Assembly (NCBI GenBank): GCA_006538405.1
Contig: BJKQ01000007.1
Span: 2,294,001 to 2,358,000, forward strand
Source of the DNA: Hansfordia pulvinata
Taxonomy: Eukaryota > Ascomycota > Sordariomycetes > Xylariales
Length of the DNA: 64,000 nucleotides
Direction of reading: 5' to 3'
Shown here one piece after another: positions 34,275 to 44,772 of this stretch (position 1 is its first letter; the number at the start of each line of letters is the position of its first letter). The notes under the pieces are model-generated. The model did not search any database and was not told the DNA's origin. It was given only the letters and a program-made list of their open reading frames with translations. Made by a program: the position numbers and the translations under genes.

Positions 34275-35061
34275 ATGAAGAAAATGAAGCTGCTCAGCAC
34301 ACTCGGACTCGCTGCGGTCTGCTGCGTTGCCGCCAGCAAGATCGAGAAGCGCGACGCCTTCACCTGCTATGGGGTATGTAAAGCAACCCCATGAAACAAG
34401 ACTTTCTTTCACCACCACAACAACACCAGCAACAGACCCCTCCTCCATCCCCGATCAAACAGACTTCCTTTCGCCTTACATAACCACCCTTCGCCTCCTT
34501 TCGGGCCCCTTCAGGTGAGAAAATTAGATTCACAGAAAGAGAATTAACCCCCTCCCCTCTCCCCTTCCCTCGACAGAACACCTCGGCGACGATCCCAGAC
34601 TGCGAGGCCGTGATAGCCCAGGTGTCCTCGTTCCGCGGCGACCCCGCCAGCAACAACGAGACCAGCCCCAGCAACAACAACGCCACCACGACCACGACCA
34701 CGACCACCACCACGTTCCACCTCCGCCCGGGAGTGTGCCTGGCCTGGCGCAGCGGGACGTGCGGGCCAGCCTCTGCGCGGGCGAGGGCCGGGCGGCCCGG
34801 CGCGGCGGGGGCGGCGGCGTCAACCGGACCGCGGACTGGGTCGCTGCGCACCTGGCCGAGCCGCTGCTCCGGGCTTGCGTGCGCGGCGGGGACGGCCAAG
34901 GGGGGGAAGGAGAAGAAGAAGGAGGAGGAGGGGGAGGAGGCGGAGAGGAGGGACGAGGGGGAGGAGTGGGATGGATGAACGGCGTCATGGCGGACACGTG
35001 GGACATCAACGACGAACTGGCCGGGTCGTACCGGCTCTGGCTCGGGGATGTGGAGGGGTGA
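34275..35061 (+). CDS. Small secreted protein of unknown function (2 exons, one apparent frameshift)
   Basis: Exon 1 is 34275-34373, exon 2 is 34577-35061, with a 203-bp GTATGT...GACAG intron. The N-terminus MKKMKLLSTLGLAAVCCVAA is a clear signal peptide, followed by KIEKRD with a dibasic Kex2-type site at residues 25-26. The mature part begins DAFTCYGNTSATIPDCEAVI, continues with a run of ten Thr, then FHLRPGVCLAWRSGTC. After TC the frame breaks at GGG 34763-34765; one added G gives GASLCAGEGR and continues through VNRTADWVAAHLAEPLLRAC, a Gly/Glu-rich low-complexity stretch, and the C-terminus ELAGSYRLWLGDVEG at the TGA. The product would be about 194 residues with several cysteines and possible N- and O-glycosylation sites. 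The layout resembles fungal cysteine-containing secreted proteins or candidate effectors, but no named family is recognised. Confidence 0.7.
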
Positions 35062-35134
35062 GATGGAGGGGATGGGAGGGGCTTGTTCGTCTACCCTCGC
35101 GGCGATCTGGACTGGGCGAGAGAGGGAGAGCTTG

Positions 35135-35178
<44 letters not shown>

Positions 35179-35970
35179 TTCTCAAACGCAGCATGGCGGC
35201 TGCTCTGTGGGAAGAAGCCGCGACAGACAAGCACCCACGCGACGACACGTTCTACGACACACAACGTCGTCGACGAGCAGGGAGGTTTGGCCTCCAGCGG
35301 AAGCAGCCGCACATCCCCGTCGGGCGTTGTGCTTCTGCGAATGAGAAAGCCCAGTCCGTCATGAGGACCTACCTCTCACAGCCACCGCCTGCTTGCCAGA
35401 GCATAAGGTAGCCAGCTGTTCTGCAAGACATAGCTTCGATATGAGAACCGAGTGACTCGGACTGTCGACTGACATATATATCAGACGTGACCATCCATGT
35501 ACATACAACACGATACGGCCTGCTGCTCCCTCGAAGGTGCTCGCTTCTCATGACCGACGGGTCTCGCAGGCAGCAGAAGGCGGAGAGGAGCCGAGGACGT
35601 GCTCGACATCATCACACGAAGGGGCAGCAAAGTCTGTATCCGTCGACATGGCGGGCCGTGGCTCTCTCAGAAGTCGACCTTCCTGAACAGACATGCGTAC
35701 CTTGCCAAGGGTAGCCAAGCCAGTATTCATCAACCGTATATCGTCCCAGCCATCCCAAGTGCGAGCGAGGGGATCACGTCGTCCCGGAAGGACGCAGACG
35801 ATATGCTAAGAGACGATGGCGCGGAAAGAGAACAAGAAAAAGGAGACAACATGCAACGAGCCCGGAGAGTATCGTCATGCTGCCATGGAGTGGTTGACCT
35901 AGGTACGAAGTAGGTAAAGGGGGAGCGACGGATGGACAAAAGGAAAAATAGAGCCGTAAGGCTTGGAGTT
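35062..35970. other. Intergenic region, no gene seen
   Basis: Contains a (GT)n microsatellite at 35137-35175 and otherwise unremarkable DNA between the secreted-protein gene and the tRNA-Gly. Confidence 0.45.
35137..35175. repeat. (GT)n microsatellite
   Basis: About 19 GT units shortly after the stop codon of the secreted-protein gene. Confidence 0.9.
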
Positions 35971-36040
35971 GCATCAGCCGCGAATCGAACGCGGGGCCCA
36001 TCGATGGCAACGATGGATTTTACCACTAAACCACTGATGC
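35971..36040 (-). tRNA. tRNA-Gly(GCC): tRNA-Gly (anticodon GCC), no intron
   Basis: On the minus strand the sequence starts GCATCAGTGGTTTAGTGGTA and ends GCTGATGC. The acceptor stem GCATCAG pairs fully with CTGATGC; the D arm is GTTTAGTGGTAAAAT-like; the anticodon stem CATCG/CGATG encloses TTGCCAT with anticodon GCC; the T arm CGCG-TTCGATT-CGCG is intact. A and B box sequences are present as internal Pol III promoter. CCA is not encoded, as usual in eukaryotes. Confidence 0.96.
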
Positions 36041-37643
36041 TGAAGTCGCCACGATCCAATGCTAGATCGTTTCTGGATGTTGGAAGTTTCATTAATTGAC
36101 TATATGATACCTGAAAATTTTCAGTCTCATCCTCATGTGTATAGGTATGCTGTCCCGAATGCCTTCAAAGCCGGATGACCTCGTCAGGGTGCACGGTGAA
36201 TCGATTGGCATTCACGCTTGGATGACATGTGAGAACCGAAGAGAGAGAGACAAGAGAGGGAGAGCGAAGCGAGAGAACGGGACAGCACGCCCGTGCCCAT
36301 CCAGGCCTCTCTGCTGCTGGACCGAGCTGGAGGCAGTGAGGAGGAGCCGACTGCCGCGATGCCTCTGAGCGCCGTGCGCGAACACGCACGAGGTCGTTCG
36401 GTCCCAGGAGCCGCCTCGCCACTGCGACTGACGTCCGTTCGATGTACGGCCAGGCAATGTGCTCTGTTATTAGCAGCAGGCAGTACGGCGAGAGGCTTTG
36501 CATACGAGTACATACATGGACAGCCAAAACGGACGTACGAGTGTGCACGTCGAATGGGACCCAACGATGTCATATTGGAATGCCCCAGATCCTTCTGCTG
36601 CCCCATTACGTAGGGTGCCGTGCGCGGCTGTTCACCACCATGGAAGGGATCGGAGCTCTCACCCAGCTTTGAAGGCAAAGAGTACCTACCTACCTACGTG
36701 CCTACCTAACAAAGTAGAGGTCTGCACGAGCACGAATCTGGAGGTGCCGCACTACATGCACACTTGGAGGGTCCGAATACGTCAGAAGAGGCGCTCGGGC
36801 TTGGTCTCGTAGGCGGGCGGGCAGGCAAGCGTGGCAAGGCTCCGCGCCACCAAGGTCAGAGAGGTCAGAGAGGAAACCAGCAACAGCAAAGCTCCCTGCT
36901 GCCACGACTCTGACCTGGTTTGGTCTGGTCTGGCCTGGTCCAGGTGTCCGGGTCTGACCGAGAGCGACTGTTTACTCTGGGGGAGCAGCCGACGAATGAC
37001 AGACGGCGGAAAGATTTTTTTGGGGACAGCTACTCGGAAGGGGAAGGGAAGGGAAGGGAAGGGTAGAAAGGAATAAAAGTTTTTTTCTTCTTCTCTTCCT
37101 CTTTCTCTTCTCTAGCTCTCTCCATCGTCGCCATCGCAGGGCCGAAGGCGGGTGGGGCATGAGGTCAGTATCCCCACGGCTACGGCGCCAAAAAAACAGC
37201 GTCCCCCCACTTGCTTTGGACCCTGCAACCCCACCTTGTTGACCTTGGGGACGTGTGGGACGCAAGGTGGCAAGCAAGCGTTTTGGCCGGGTGCTTCGCC
37301 GCTCATTGACGGGTTCGAGTACGAGTAGCTGTGGCGGTGCCTGACCTAGATACCTAGGTACCTACTGATGCTAACTACTACCCAAGGTACCCAGTTGGTT
37401 GATGTGGTGTGGTGTGTGCGGGGGGCAGGTGAGGCACGAGTAGGAGGGGTGGAGGGGTCAATCCTGAAATTGAAGACGGACACAGACACACAGACGGAAG
37501 AGAGAGGGAGAGGGAGAGGGAGAGAGAGAGGCAGCAATGGGAGGGGTGAGCATCGGAGAGGGGCACCAGGGGAAGAAACTTCACCAGTCACGGAGCAACG
37601 CCATTGGAGAGGCCCACCGCTTCGCTTTTGCTGGAGGGTAAGA

Positions 37644-37661
37644 GGGGGGGGGGGGGGGGGG
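37644..37661. repeat. G18 tract
   Basis: Eighteen consecutive G residues flanked by AAGA and AAGAAGA. Confidence 0.8.
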
Positions 37662-38544
37662 AAGAAGAGAAGAAGAGAGGGAGAGAGGCACAGAGAGCTG
37701 GAGCCTGCAGGTTCACGCACGCGCAGGGAGCGGCCGGGTGAAGAAGCTCCCTTGTACGGAGTACGGAGTATGCACGGAGCACTGCTGCTGGCAACAAAGG
37801 CGGTGACGCGATGCTGTGCTGTGCTGTGCTGTGCTGAGCTGCGCTTCTGCGCCTGTGCTGCACGCGCTGCCGGAGGAGCTCCAGGTGCCTTTCTGCGCCA
37901 AGGCCGTTGGCCGGCCCCGTCAGGATCGGCGCTCCGAGGCGAACCAGGCGAAGAAATTTCGCCGCTGAGATTTTTTTTTCTTCTGTTTCCTTTCTGGCGG
38001 CCCGGCTCTGCTCTGCACTGGCCGTGCCTATGACTGTGTTCCAATGGTGGGGTGTACGTACGGCTACCTTTACGAGTACCTCTGCTGCGTCGACTACTGC
38101 TGCGTACATCCAGATGTGTAGGTGTAGGTACAGCGGTACAGTAGCGTGGAACATGGACGGTAGGTACATGGAGCGCTTTGTCCCAATCGACCGTACGTGA
38201 GTGTATCAGACAGCGCAGGTGAAGTCGGCAGGGTACTTCAACAGTTGCACCCATTCTCAAGTTATCTAGGTACCTACCTACCTTACATGCAAAAGGTGGG
38301 ATGCTCCAGTCGCCAGACGAGCAGCAGCTTGTGATAGTACCTCCACCGACAGACGTGGTCCTGCGCAAAACTCGGGGTACCGCTGGTAGAAACCAAATAA
38401 ACACGCCGCGCCAGGCTTCACTCTGATTACTTATATCGGCCCTCCCCCTCCCCCTCCTCTCTCTGAGCAGCTCTCTTCCCTCCACCTCTTTCTTCTCTCC
38501 CCCCAACACACACCGATTCTCCCCCTCCCACACATACCCACACT

Positions 38545-38545
38545 C

Positions 38546-38576
<31 letters not shown>

Positions 38577-38580
38577 ACAC
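38545..38580 (+). repeat. C18 tract plus (AC)n in the SET gene leader
   Basis: Eighteen C residues (38545-38562) run directly into nine AC units, ending 11 bases before the ATG at 38592. This is probably part of the 5' UTR. Confidence 0.85.
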
Positions 38581-38591
38581 CTACCGTCACC

Positions 38592-39739
38592 ATGGCCGAC
38601 GACAGCAAGATGGAAATTGAGGAGTGCCCCATCTCCTACGAGGAGCTCCAAGACCTCGAGAAGGAGTTTGAGCTGGCCGAGAACGAGATCCGTAAGTGAC
38701 TACCGCAACCACTGGGGACGGCGGCTCTCGTCCCCCCCCTTCGGCTCCCCCCCGCTAACCCGGCCTCTCATCCCTCCTTCAGTGCGCCAGCAGATTGCCC
38801 TGACCAAGCCCCTCTACGAGAAGCGCGAGAAGGTCATCTCCCAGATCCCCCACTTCTGGCCCCTCGTCCTCGAGCAGGCTCCCCCCGAGGTCGACCAGTA
38901 CATTCAGCCCAACGACGCCGAGGTCCTCAAGGAGGCCCTCAAGGGCATCTCGGTCTCCCACTTCGAAGCCGAAAACGGCTCCAAGGGTGACCCCCGCAGC
39001 GTCGCCATCCGCTTCGAGTTTGGCCCCAACGACTACTTTGAGGACTCGGTCCTCGAGAAGAAGCTCGTCTACCGCCAGTCCAAGGACGGCTACTCCGGCC
39101 TCATCTCCGAGCCCGTCGCCATCAAGTGGAAGGAGGGCAAGGACCTGACCGACGGCATGCTCGACCTCGCGATCAAGGTCTGGCAGGCCGACAAGACCAG
39201 CCCCAAGGCCGACGGCTCCAAGCCCAAGAAGGAGGACGACTACTCGGACGACGAGAAGGCCCTCAAGGAGAAGATTGACAACACCGGCCTCGGCGCCAGC
39301 AGCTTCTTCGCCTTCTTCGGCTACCGCGGCTTCGCCATCAGCGACGACGAGCACAACGCCGCCGTCGCCAAGGAGGCCGAGGAGCGCGCCGCCCGCGCCG
39401 CCGGCAAGAAGACCGAGGAGAAGGAGGAGGACGAGGACGAGGACGAGGATGACGAGGACCCTCTGGCCCTCGAGATCTTCCCCGACGGAGACGAGGTCGC
39501 CGTCGCCATTGCCGAGGACCTCTTCCCCAATGCCATTAAGTACTTCAGTGAGTTACAGCCATGATGTACTACCCTGTGACACGAACCCGGGTGCTGACTG
39601 TCGCGCCACAGCTGAGGGCCAGGAGCTCGGTGACCTCGAGGACCTTGACCTGGAGGAGCTCGACGAGATGGACGAGGACGACGATGACGAAGAGGAGGGC
39701 AACAAGGCCGACCCCCCGGCCAAGAAGCGCAAGGCGTAA
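38592..39739 (+). CDS. NAP-family histone chaperone, SET/Vps75 type
   Basis: A nuclear histone H3-H4/H2A-H2B chaperone used in chromatin assembly and, in yeast Vps75, in stimulating Rtt109 acetylation. Exons 38592-38691, 38783-39547 and 39612-39739 give 330 residues with all phases matching; the start is in a CACCATGG context. The N-terminal helix (ISYEELQDLEKEFELAENEI, about 14-33) is the dimerisation helix; LYEKREKVISQIPHFWP (about 44-60) is the SET signature; then FEFGPNDYFED, IKWKEGKDLTDG and ASSFFAFFGYRG follow in the earmuff domain, and AEDLFPNAIKYFTEGQEL closes it. Two acidic stretches (Glu/Asp run before LEIFPDGDEV and the tail EELDEMDEDDDDEEEG) bind histones, and AKKRKA at the C-terminus looks like a nuclear localisation signal. 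The gene is intact, unlike many neighbours. Confidence 0.95.
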
Positions 39740-42205
39740 ATGCCTGCCGCGCAGACTGATAACGACGCATGACCCATTCTCTTTTGTATATGACGTGTGA
39801 CGAGGATTCTAAAAGTTGCCTGAGCTTGGATTAATAAATCTGATACCCTACCGGATAGTTGTGTGTGAGAGATGTTGTTGTTGAACAGCCTGTTGTTGAA
39901 TTGTCTGTTGTTAGATGTGTTGCATGTATGTGTGGCATGGGTCGCAGTTGTTCGCTATTGATCTACTTACCTTTCGACGTCTAACTTAGTTCGAGTTGCT
40001 GACCGGGAGACGGACTGACCACGACCACATCCTCATTTCCCTGCATACGCCCAGCTATATACCAACGCGAGGTGGCAGCAGCTTCGGTGCATGGCGCCCT
40101 CGTTATAAGCACAGCATGGCACGATACTCGCGACATGGCGCGAGCACCCGGCGACCCCTTGCATTAGCACCAGCACGCATCCCGAGAAGCGGTCGGATGG
40201 GCGGCGCAGACACGTCGGAGTGTCCTGCGTTCCCGCGTTACGTCGGCAGGGGTCGCCACCTCCCACACATCTCAGGTGTCAACCTCAACAGGGATATCCA
40301 AGCCCCTCGCCTTATCCCGAGATGCACGCAACCGATCGTGCAGCGGCTTCAGAGCAGCCTACATGCGCAAGGCCGTCCAGCGTGGACGTCCCTTCTGGGT
40401 GCCTGGATATGTGGCGCCCGCGAGTAGGCGCTCAAGAAGGGAGTCAGCCCCGACCCCCGCTGCGTCATCGTCCCCGATCCCCTCATCCCGCATCTGCGCC
40501 ACACTCTGATGAGCCGCGTCAACTGGGGCGAGACGAACGCCGGCGAGGGAAAAAAGGAAAGGAAGAACAGCATCACGTCAGAAAGAATGAAAAACGCCCG
40601 CCCGCCCGTCCGACGCTCCAGCTCCGTCCGCATTGTCCGTGCCTGTGACACACGAGATGGCCCACGCGCGGAGCCTCCCGAGTCGCGAGAAAAGAGGCGG
40701 GGGCCAGCGAAACTTGGCCAAGCCCCCGTGTCCGCAGGCACAGGACCGGACACAAGGCGCACGCCACCGTCCGTCCCCCCTCCGTCGACTCTCCGCTGCG
40801 TCCCATTTGTCAGCCTCACGCGATACACGCGCTTGGCTACCGCCCGTCTGCTCGCCCCCGCCATTTCGGGGCCCCTCGCTACACTGCCCGCACCCCCCTC
40901 TGCTTGTTGGCCGTCGACCTGTAACGGACAAGAGCTGCTCAGCATGGGCAACCGGCCACACGACAGCCCCTGCCTTGCGTCGGGTCGGGCTCCGGCCAGC
41001 CTCCAAACCCGATCCGTTTCATAGTCCCACTTGTCGTCGTGAGCTGTATCCCCCCTCCCCTCATAGCCCGTCTCTCCCCTTCGGCCTCGACGAACACCCG
41101 GTCTCAGCAGAGCCAAGCGGCCGAGTTGAGGTCGCGGTTGCGGACGCATCAGTGCAGGTTCTCCGAATCGAAAACGACCGGCCCAGGGAGGCCAGCGATG
41201 GGTTCCGCGGATGGGGCTGATGGATTGCTGGCTCTTGCCCAGAGCATAAGAAAGGAAGAGATGGGAAGCTACTGTTATGTGACGCGTATGCGGGAAGCAT
41301 GACTGTGTATCTTCTCCACCCCCCCGGTCGTCTGGGGGAAGATAATGAGAGAAGAGGGTGAGCCGGCCATCCCGCCTTGGCCCTCAGCCACAGCCTCGTC
41401 TGCCCGCAGCCGAGGGTGCTCTCTTGTCCTCGTCAGCTTCGAGGGACCGACGCATGCTATTGTTCGTCATGTCCTGCACTCCTCCTCCTGACTAACCAAA
41501 TACCGGGACCCGGCCGAGTCTCGTTTCTCCTCGTTCTTCAAGGCGACCTCCCCTCCGCAGTCTGGCCGACAGATATTGCAACGTCATTCCGGTGTGTCGT
41601 CTCTTCGTCTCTGTCTTTCTCTCTCGCCAGTCCACGCCAGTCCTCGACTCGACCACCTCGCAGTTCGCCCCTGTCGTACACCGCATCATCCTTCCCCAAG
41701 TCTGGATCCCACGCCGAGAGATAGAACTTGTCGCCGACATTGCTCTTTGTCTCCGCAGCGCACCCGCGTCTCGCTACGACTACCCGCGACGCGAATACGA
41801 AGGAGCGAGAAGTCACAGGAGAAGGTCTACTCGAGGGCGCTGGATCCTCGAGGCGCACAGGATAAAGAAGCCAAGCACGACTCTACGAGGGCAGAGCGCC
41901 TCCGCGGCACCGGTGCAGCTATACATTGGACCCTTCGCCAGCGGGCGATAGACCGACGACGACGACGACGACGACGACCAACGTACCGACAAAGCGCGAA
42001 GGGCAGGAGCCGTTTCCCTTCTCGGCACAATAACCTACTCACCGGTCTCATCAACCCCGAGATAGAATCTCCGAAAAACAAAACGCATGCCGCTGTCCCC
42101 ACGACGCCCACTCGCAAGTTAACCTCGCGCCCACTCCGTGCCAAGCTTGAGAGCGCAAAAGGGACTCCCGCTTAAGCGAGACTGGAAAGATTAGGACCTG
42201 GGAGT
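39740..42205. other. Intergenic region and leader of the GH76 gene, no gene seen
   Basis: The SET 3' flank has TTGTTGTTGAACAG-type repeats at about 39870-39915. The middle is GC-rich without coding signal; open frames here are mutual shadows. A (GAC)n tract lies at 41953-41978. The last few hundred bases are probably 5' UTR of the GH76 gene. Confidence 0.4.
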
Positions 42206-44203
42206 ATGAGGCTGCGCCACTCTGTGGGGGCGACGGGGTTGGTGGTCCTGGGCCTGCTGGCGGGCCTCGGGGCTGCGATCGACGTGGACGTCGACAGTGC
42301 AGGTGAGCCCCCCTTTGGACGAACACAAAACCGAGAAAAACGAAGAGAGGGAAGTTAGATGAGCGGCGAGGGCTGTTATTTCGGTTTTGGCAATCGCGTA
42401 AGCGAGGTAGCCCTTCTCTTTTCCTCGCCATCTCCATCGCTTCACCATCGTCGAGATTTCTCACCGTGCGAGCGGAGCACGAGCTGATCTTGTGGATGGA
42501 AAAAAAACAGACTCGATCAAGGATGCCGCCAGCACCGTGGCCTTTGGGCTGATGAAGTACTACACGGGCAATAACACGGGCGACGTGCCGGGGAACCTGC
42601 CGGCGCCGTATTTCTGTATGTGAACGCCCTCACCCTTTTCCCCTCGCTGCTTTCGCCCCCGATCCCCTCCCTCCCCTCCACACTCTTCATGCATTTCCCA
42701 TCACAGTAGAGTACATCCAAAAAAAAAAAACTAGACCGAAGCTGACACGAGACGAAACGAAACAGGGTGGGAAGCGGGCGCGATGTTCGGGACGCTGGTG
42801 GACTACTGGGCGCTGACGGGGGACGGGTCGTACGCGGAGGCGACGGCGCAGGCGATGCAGCACCAGGCCGGGGAGGGGCGGGACTTCATGCCGGGCAACC
42901 AGACGTCGACGGAGGGCAACGACGACCAGGGGTTCTGGGCGCTGGCGGCCATGTCGGCGGCGGAGGGCCGGTTCCCGGACCCGGAGCCGGGCGGGGCTTA
43001 CGGGCCCGACCCCCCGCAGTGGCTGGCGCTGGCCCAGGCCGTCTTCAACGAGTGGGCGGGCCGGTGGGACGAGGCGACGTGCGGCGGCGGGGGGCTGAGG
43101 TGGCAGATCTTCCCGTTCGCGGCGGGCTACGGCTACAAGAACACCATCTCCAACGGGCTCTTCCTCGACCTGAGCGCCCGGCTCGCGCGGTACACGGGCA
43201 ACGCGACGTACGGGGAGTGGGCGGGCCGGGTCTGGGACTGGGTCGAGGGCCGGGGCCTGGTCGACGCGCGCCGCAACGTTTTTGACGGCGCCGGCGTCGA
43301 GGGCGACTGCCTCGCCACCGCGCGCGACCAGTGGACCTACAACGCGGGCGTGCTGATGCACGGCGCCGCCGTCATGTACAACTACACCTCCTCGCTGTCG
43401 TCGTCGTCATCTTCTTCTTCCTCGCCAGAGTCAGAGTCAGAGTCCGAGGCCGAGGCGGAGAGGTGGGGCAGGCGGCTGGACGAGCTGGCCGCGCGGACCA
43501 AGGAGGTCTTCTTCCGCCCCGAGGACGGCGTCGTCGTCGAGCGCAAGTGCGAGCCCACCCGCAGCTGCAACCTCGACCAGCTCAGCTTCAAGGGCTACCT
43601 GATGCGCTGGATGGCCGGGGCCGCGCAGCTGGCGCCCCGCCGCGCCGCCGCCGCCCTCGCCGTCCCCTTGCTCCGCGCCAACGCCGCCGCCGCCGCGCGC
43701 CAGTGCTCCGGGTCGTCGTCCTCGGCGGCCGCGGGTGGCGCTGCCGCCGCCCCGATGCCCGAGTTCAGGGGCCTGCCCGGCACGGCGTGCGGGTTCAGCT
43801 GGGCGGCGCCGCAGCCGCCGGACAGCAGGGGCGGGGGCGGTCAGGAGGACTCTTCTTTCGACGGGCTGACCGGGGTCGGGCAGCAGATGAGCGCGCTGTC
43901 GGCGCTGCAGTACGCGCTGGTCGCCCTGAGCCTGAGAGAAGCAGAAGGAGGAGGAGGAGCCCAAGGCGGAGGCGGAGGCGGACAGACCTTCGGGGGGGTC
44001 GCGGCGCCGGCCACGGCGGACACGGGGGGCACGTCGCGGGGGACGCGACGGCGGGCCAGGACATGGCGCGCAAGCTGCACGAGCCGCCGCCCGTGACGAC
44101 GCAGGACCGCGTCGCCGCCGGGTTCCTGACCTCGGCGCTGGCGCTCAGCGTCCTGGGCGGGTGCGTGTTTGTCATGCTCGAGGAGAAGAAAGGGGGCGCG
44201 GAA

Positions 44204-44247
<44 letters not shown>

Positions 44248-44308
44248 CATGGCCGTGGCAGCTGGGGCGCCGCCTGTCGTCGTGGTGTCTGCTCCCGCGT
44301 CTGTGTAG
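42206..44308 (+). CDS. DCW1: GH76 mannan endo-1,6-alpha-mannosidase, Dfg5/Dcw1 type (one apparent frameshift)
   Basis: A wall-anchored or membrane-anchored enzyme thought to transfer GPI-protein glycans to cell-wall glucan. Exons: 42206-42302, 42511-42615, 42766-44308. A signal peptide ([18 protein letters not shown]) covers residues about 7-24. The GH76 core begins [20 protein letters not shown], then [15 protein letters not shown], and the paired catalytic aspartates sit in [15 protein letters not shown] (Asp120-Asp121). Later motifs are [57 protein letters not shown] and [14 protein letters not shown]. It carries lineage-type insertions: a poly-Ser/ESESESE stretch and Ala/Gly-rich segments. 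Near the C-terminus the frame shifts at GGGGG 44038-44042; one more G joins TGGTSRG to [31 protein letters not shown] and a terminal helix ([15 protein letters not shown]), matching the family ending. A (GCG)n tract then encodes about 16 Ala. The total is about 581 residues. Confidence 0.93.
44205..44248 (+). repeat. (GCG)n tract coding poly-Ala in the GH76 tail
   Basis: About 14 uninterrupted GCG units inside the coding sequence, just after the last membrane helix; the repeat is likely to vary in length between strains. Confidence 0.85.
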
Positions 44309-44772
44309 GGGCCGGCAGGCAGGGTGGCAGGTAGACGAAGCGGCCCGTGTCGACGCTGTATATATATGTGGGCAGGGGGGGGCAAAAGTAGGGGGTCGGG
44401 AGAGTCTGGTATTAGAGTATACACATTCAACTCGGTTCGTCCGTCACATCCGCATTGGCAACGATTGGTGCTTTGCTCGTTGTTTCTGACGGGGTCCCTT
44501 GGTGTGTCTAATGGGTCTATTTCGCGCCGTGTGTCCATCGCACAGCCGGCTCGCATACCGGGTGTCGTGAGCTGCGCAACCATGTGCGCCAGGGTGTTGT
44601 TGCACGTATGTACACTCCCGTCCGTCCACATGCAGTATCGTACAGTTTCCTTTTGTTTTCGTCCCCTTGTTCCCGTCCCCATCCTGCGCGGCATCGCCGC
44701 AACAGGCAAAGCCCGGGTCGGCCCTCCCCTGAAAAAAACAGTCCAAGCCTCGACTTCGACTCGAAACCCCCT
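44309..44772. other. Convergent intergenic region between GH76 and mtIF-3
   Basis: 464 bases shared by the 3' ends of two convergent genes. A TATATATATG stretch lies at about 44357-44367. No gene seen. Confidence 0.5.

Larger units (their letters stand above)
36041..38591. other. Intergenic region and SET gene leader, no gene seen
   Basis: Contains a GGGAAGGGAAGG tandem near 37035-37060, GA-rich runs at 37500-37530, a G18 tract (37644-37661), a GTGCTGTGCTG tandem near 37813-37835 and TACCTACC oligomers near 36683-36705 and 38265-38285. The last 150 bases are strongly pyrimidine-rich with a C18 tract then (CA)n, forming the leader of the histone chaperone gene. A long minus-strand open frame here is antisense low-complexity. 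Confidence 0.45.

Noticed and set aside
37346..38632. 428-codon minus-strand open frame upstream of the SET gene
   Set aside because: Low-complexity antisense of the leader, including poly-C/(CA)n sequence read as Gly and Val/Cys runs; no domain.
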